Source of the DNA: Eutrophocola sp964490145
GTDB taxonomy: Bacteria > Pseudomonadota > Gammaproteobacteria > Pseudomonadales > Pseudohongiellaceae
Assembly (NCBI GenBank): GCA_964490145.1
Contig: CAZBBS010000040.1
Location: forward strand, 1-25,024
Direction of reading: 5' to 3'
DNA length: 25,024 nt
Below, in pieces: positions 21,638 through 25,024 of this stretch; position 1 is the first letter of the stretch, and each line of letters opens with the position of its first letter. The notes beneath the pieces are model-generated. The model made no database searches. It was not told the DNA's origin and was given only the letters and a program-made list of their open reading frames with translations. A program made the position numbers and the translations under genes.

Positions 21638-24600
21638 TCAGATGTCCAGGTATCTGAGGTCCAGTGTGTAAGGCCGCTCCGGATGAGGCTCTTCCTCGCG
21701 AATTTCCACGTTACCCTGGGTGTGCCCAAAGGCATTGAAACGTGCCACGCGCCGTGCCTCGGCTTCATTGGCATTCACCGGGAAGGTGTCGTAGTTACGG
21801 CCACCCGGATGGGCGACATGGTATTCGCAGCCGCCCAGTGACCGGTTGTTGGCAGTATCCACGATATCAATCACCAGGGGGGTATGCACTTTGATGGTAG
21901 GATGCAGTGCGGAATAGGGGTCCCAGGCCTTGTAACGAATGCCGGCAATATATTCTCCTTCCTGACCGGTGGCCTGCATGGGCAGGCGGCGGCCGTTACA
22001 GCACACGGCAAGGCGGGAACCGTTCATGCCCTGGACCATGACCTGCAGGCGTTCAACGGAAGAGTCCACATAACGGGCCGTGCCGCCACCGCTGACTTCT
22101 TCTCCCAGAACGTGCCAGGGCTCAATGGCGCCATGGATGTCCAGTTGCAATCCCGCGACATGGAAGCGCCCGTAATGGGGGAAGCGGAATTCCTGGAAGG
22201 GCAGAAACCAGTCCAGCTCGATCTCATAACCCGCATCGTTCAGGTCGCGGATAACCCAGGACAGGTCTTCCCAGACATAATGCGGCAGCATGAAACGATC
22301 ATGCAGCTGGCTGCCCCAGCGTATGAAATCCTTCTTGTAGGGTTTTTTCCAGAACCACGACACCAGGCTGCGAATCAGCAGCATCTGCAGGGCGCTCATC
22401 TGCCAGTGTGGCGGCATTTCAAAGTTGCGGAATTCCACAAGCCCCAGTCGGCCGCTGGATGAATCCGGCGAATACAGCTTGTCGATACAGAACTCCGAAC
22501 GGTGGGTATTGCCTGTCAGGTCCACCAGGAAGTTGCGCAGGATGCGGTCGATCAGCCAGGGTTTGTCAGCGCCGGCTTTTGGCAGCTGCTGCATGGCGAT
22601 TTCCAGTTCATAGAGGTTATCGTCACGGGCCTCATCAATCCGGGGGGCCTGGCTGGTGGGACCAATGAACTGTCCGGAAAACAGGTAGGACAGGGACGGG
22701 TGGTTCTGCCAGAAACGCAGCATGCTCTCCAGCAATGCAGGGTTGCGCAGGAAAGGGCTGTCTTCAGCCTTTGCTGCTCCAAGCGTGACATGGTTGCCCC
22801 CGCCTGTGCCGCTGTGTTTGCCGTCAAGCATGAACTTTTCCGTACCCAGACGGCATTCACGGGCGCTTTCATACAAGGTTGAAACGGTCTTGATAAAGTC
22901 AGGCCAGTTTTTGGCAGGATGGACATTCACTTCAATAACGCCCGGGTCAGGGGTCACCATGAGTTTCTGCAGTCTCGGGTCCTTGGGAGGTTCATAGCCT
23001 TCAAAGATCACCGGCAGTTTTTCAAGGGTCGCAACAGTCTCTATGTGGTGCAGCAGTTCCAGGTAGTTTTCCAGGTGCGGCAAGGGCGGCATGAAGATAT
23101 AAAGTTTGCCGTCTCTGACTTCCATGCACAGTGCCGTATGAATAATCTTTTGTCGGATCTTCTGCTTGCCTTTTGGTTTCTGCTTGCGGCCGGATTTGGG
23201 ATTGATCGGATATTCCAGGGCCTCCCACTCGGCAAAGGGATCTTTTTCAAAATCCACTTCCCGTTCCACTTCCCAGGGCAGGCTGTTCAGCGGCAGACGA
23301 TAGCCCATGGCCGAATCACCCGGCACCAGAAACATTTTTCCGCGACTGAATTTCCAGGGGCTGGATTGCCAGTGGTTGTCACCATAGGCCAGCGGCAGGG
23401 CAAAACCGATCTGCGTGGTCAGGCCATTGTCGAATACTTTGCGCAGTCGGGCACGTTCCTGTTTGTCCTTGAGTTTGCTGTCGCTGACCGTGACATTTTT
23501 GGGCAACTGGCCTTCCCGGCGCAGGAAAAAGTCCTGGTCTTCATAGCCGGGCACAATGCAGGTGGCAGGAATGTCCAGTTCGCCACACAGGGCTTTGAGG
23601 AACCGGCGGGCAGCCGTGGCAGGCACTTTTGAATCATCCTTGGGTGTAGCCAGCAGGGAAGGGTCATGCCACAAAGGCTTTTTGTCTGTGCGCCAGAAGA
23701 TGCCCATGGCCCAGCGGGGCAGCTGTTCCCCCGGATACCATTTGCCCTGGCCGTGGTGGATGAATCCTTTCGCGGCATAATGTGATTTCAGCTTGAGCAG
23801 CAGTTTGCCTGCCAGCGCCAGCTTGTTGTCACCCAGTGCGGCCGTGTTCCATTCGGCACCATCCATATCATCAATGGATACAAAGGTGGGTTCGCCGCCC
23901 ATGGTCAGCCGGACATCATCCTTTTTCAGGAGCTGGTCCACTTTCTTGCCGAGGGCATTGATCTTGCGCCATTGATTCGGGGTATAGGGTTTGGTCACAC
24001 GGGGATCTTCATGTATCCGGGTGACCTTGTTGAAGTAATGGAATTCCACTTCACAAGGGGACGTGGCGCCGGTGATCGGCGCTGCACTGAAAGGATCCGG
24101 TGTGCAGGCCAGCGGAATGTGGCCTTCGCCGGCAAACAGGCCGGATGTCGCATCCAGTCCCAGCCAGCCGGCACCCGGGATATACACTTCAGTCCAGGCA
24201 TGCAGGTCCGTGAAATCCTCTTCCGGTCCTGACGGACCATCAAGGGATTTGATATCAGAGGTCAGCTGCACCAGATAACCTGATACAAAACGTGCGGCCA
24301 GGCCAAGGTGGCGCAGAATCTGTACCAGCAGCCAGGCGTAATCACGGCATGAGCCCTGGCGCAGCGTGAGGGTTTCCTCACAGCTTTGTACGCCGGGGTC
24401 GAGTCTGATCAGGTAATTCAGGCTGTTCTGGACCTTCATGTTCAGGTCCACCAGGAAATTGATGGTCGGCGTCTTGCTGCGATTAACCTGTTTCAGCCAT
24501 TGCATCAGCAGCGGCCCTTTTTCTGTCACCTGCAGGTAGGGTGACAAATCCTTCTTCAGTTGCTTGTCATATTTAAAAGGAAATTTTTCGAACTGTTCGT

Positions 24601-24886
24601 CAAGAAAAAAGTCGAAGGGATTGATCACCGTCATGTCGGCAATCACTTCCACATCGAATACTAGTTTGCGGCTTTGTTCCGGGAAAACCAGTCTGGCCAG
24701 ATGATTGGAAAAGGGATCCTGTTGCCAGTTAATGAAGTGTTGTTCGGGCTGGACTCTTAATGAATAGGACTCAATAGGGGTACGACAGTGCGGCGCTGGA
24801 CGCAATCTGACTACATGTGGCATGATGCTGGTAAGCCGATCAAACCGATATTCAGTGTGGTGCTGGATTGCAATCTTGATTGCCAT
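21638..24886 (-). CDS. Large transglutaminase-like protein with C-terminal DUF2126
   Basis: 1082 residues, no signal peptide. N-terminal bacterial transglutaminase domain (about 1-100, IQHHTEYRFDR), then a transglutaminase/cysteine-protease core with the triad Cys180 (QGSCRDYAW), His229 (DLHAWTEVY) and Asp245 (GLDATSG). From about residue 290 to the end is the DUF2126 region, including LTMGGEPTFVSIDDMDGAEWN, GKWYPGEQLPRWAMGIFWR, HSGTGGGNHVTLG and SPLLRRP-like SPFLRNPALLESML. This fusion is usually encoded near circularly permuted ATP-grasp and alpha-E proteins and is suspected to make or cut an amide-linked product; those partners, if present, lie beyond 25024. ATG 24886 has AGGG just upstream. 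Confidence 0.93.
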   Translation of the reverse strand: MAIKIAIQHHTEYRFDRLTSIMPHVVRLRPAPHCRTPIESYSLRVQPEQHFINWQQDPFSNHLARLVFPEQSRKLVFDVEVIADMTVINPFDFFLDEQFEKFPFKYDKQLKKDLSPYLQVTEKGPLLMQWLKQVNRSKTPTINFLVDLNMKVQNSLNYLIRLDPGVQSCEETLTLRQGSCRDYAWLLVQILRHLGLAARFVSGYLVQLTSDIKSLDGPSGPEEDFTDLHAWTEVYIPGAGWLGLDATSGLFAGEGHIPLACTPDPFSAAPITGATSPCEVEFHYFNKVTRIHEDPRVTKPYTPNQWRKINALGKKVDQLLKKDDVRLTMGGEPTFVSIDDMDGAEWNTAALGDNKLALAGKLLLKLKSHYAAKGFIHHGQGKWYPGEQLPRWAMGIFWRTDKKPLWHDPSLLATPKDDSKVPATAARRFLKALCGELDIPATCIVPGYEDQDFFLRREGQLPKNVTVSDSKLKDKQERARLRKVFDNGLTTQIGFALPLAYGDNHWQSSPWKFSRGKMFLVPGDSAMGYRLPLNSLPWEVEREVDFEKDPFAEWEALEYPINPKSGRKQKPKGKQKIRQKIIHTALCMEVRDGKLYIFMPPLPHLENYLELLHHIETVATLEKLPVIFEGYEPPKDPRLQKLMVTPDPGVIEVNVHPAKNWPDFIKTVSTLYESARECRLGTEKFMLDGKHSGTGGGNHVTLGAAKAEDSPFLRNPALLESMLRFWQNHPSLSYLFSGQFIGPTSQAPRIDEARDDNLYELEIAMQQLPKAGADKPWLIDRILRNFLVDLTGNTHRSEFCIDKLYSPDSSSGRLGLVEFRNFEMPPHWQMSALQMLLIRSLVSWFWKKPYKKDFIRWGSQLHDRFMLPHYVWEDLSWVIRDLNDAGYEIELDWFLPFQEFRFPHYGRFHVAGLQLDIHGAIEPWHVLGEEVSGGGTARYVDSSVERLQVMVQGMNGSRLAVCCNGRRLPMQATGQEGEYIAGIRYKAWDPYSALHPTIKVHTPLVIDIVDTANNRSLGGCEYHVAHPGGRNYDTFPVNANEAEARRVARFNAFGHTQGNVEIREEEPHPERPYTLDLRYLDI

Positions 24887-24951
24887 AGCCCTGACTTCCT
24901 GACGACAAAGTGTAAAGTGTTATAAAGGGTTAAATTAATACGGTTCCATCT

Positions 24952-24978
24952 TGGTATTAGTGGTATTAGTGGTATTAA
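24952..24978. repeat. Three tandem 9-bp units TGGTATTAG
   Basis: TGGTATTAG, TGGTATTAG, TGGTATTAA in direct repeat, followed by TGGTTTA, about 65-92 bp upstream of the transglutaminase-like gene. It could be a slippage tract or an operator; the rest of 24887-25024 shows nothing I can identify. Confidence 0.7.
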
Positions 24979-25024
24979 TGGTTTATACCGTGATCTTCAC
25001 AATAGCTGATCAACACCAGAACCC

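Overview
This window looks like chromosomal DNA from a free-living, moderately GC-rich Gammaproteobacterium. The evidence is the AroG-type DAHP synthase, the TcyP/YdjN-like transporter, Ogt, the Ada/AlkA fusion and a protocatechuate 4,5-dioxygenase pair. I cannot name the genus. No phage, integrase, transposase or CRISPR array is visible. Most genes lie on the minus strand; the exceptions are one STAS-like gene and a four-gene exported-protein cluster.

Layout. Bases 1-522 hold a tandem array of about 124-bp modules. Each ends in a tRNA-Lys-like 3' end (CATGACCCACCA) and is followed by an intrinsic terminator, much like the rtT repeats behind E. coli tyrT. Bases 547-3707 (minus) are a probable catabolic operon: TcyP-like symporter, SnoaL-like protein, LigA, LigB. 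Bases 3819-12136 (minus) run ileS, aroG, a beta-propeller (probable lipoprotein), a TPR/GT41 O-GlcNAc-transferase-like protein and a membrane protein whose reading frame is interrupted by an early in-frame TAA. Bases 12137-12429 separate ileS from a divergent STAS-like gene. Bases 12874-16609 (minus) hold an SDR, an SLC13/DASS transporter and a MmgE/PrpD protein. Bases 16856-19438 (plus) encode four exported proteins, including two paralogues around a DUF6152-type protein. Bases 19495-19697 are packed with inverted repeats. Bases 19723-21533 (minus) are an alkylation-repair pair, ada-alkA and ogt, overlapping by ATGA. Bases 21638-24886 (minus) encode a large transglutaminase/DUF2126 protein.

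The most interesting signal is in front of ileS. A 17-codon ORF on the minus strand (MTYTAIYSFFIIYIIRR) carries five Ile codons, four of them clustered just before its stop. It is followed by a GC-rich segment that can pair either with a segment just before the leader ATG or with the left arm of an intrinsic terminator. That terminator sits about 30 nt before the ileS start, and no minus-strand gene lies close upstream to need it. This is the architecture of classical ribosome-mediated attenuation, here apparently sensing Ile-tRNA charging to control isoleucyl-tRNA synthetase and possibly the downstream aroG operon. The synthetase itself is the long, eukaryote-like IleRS2 type.
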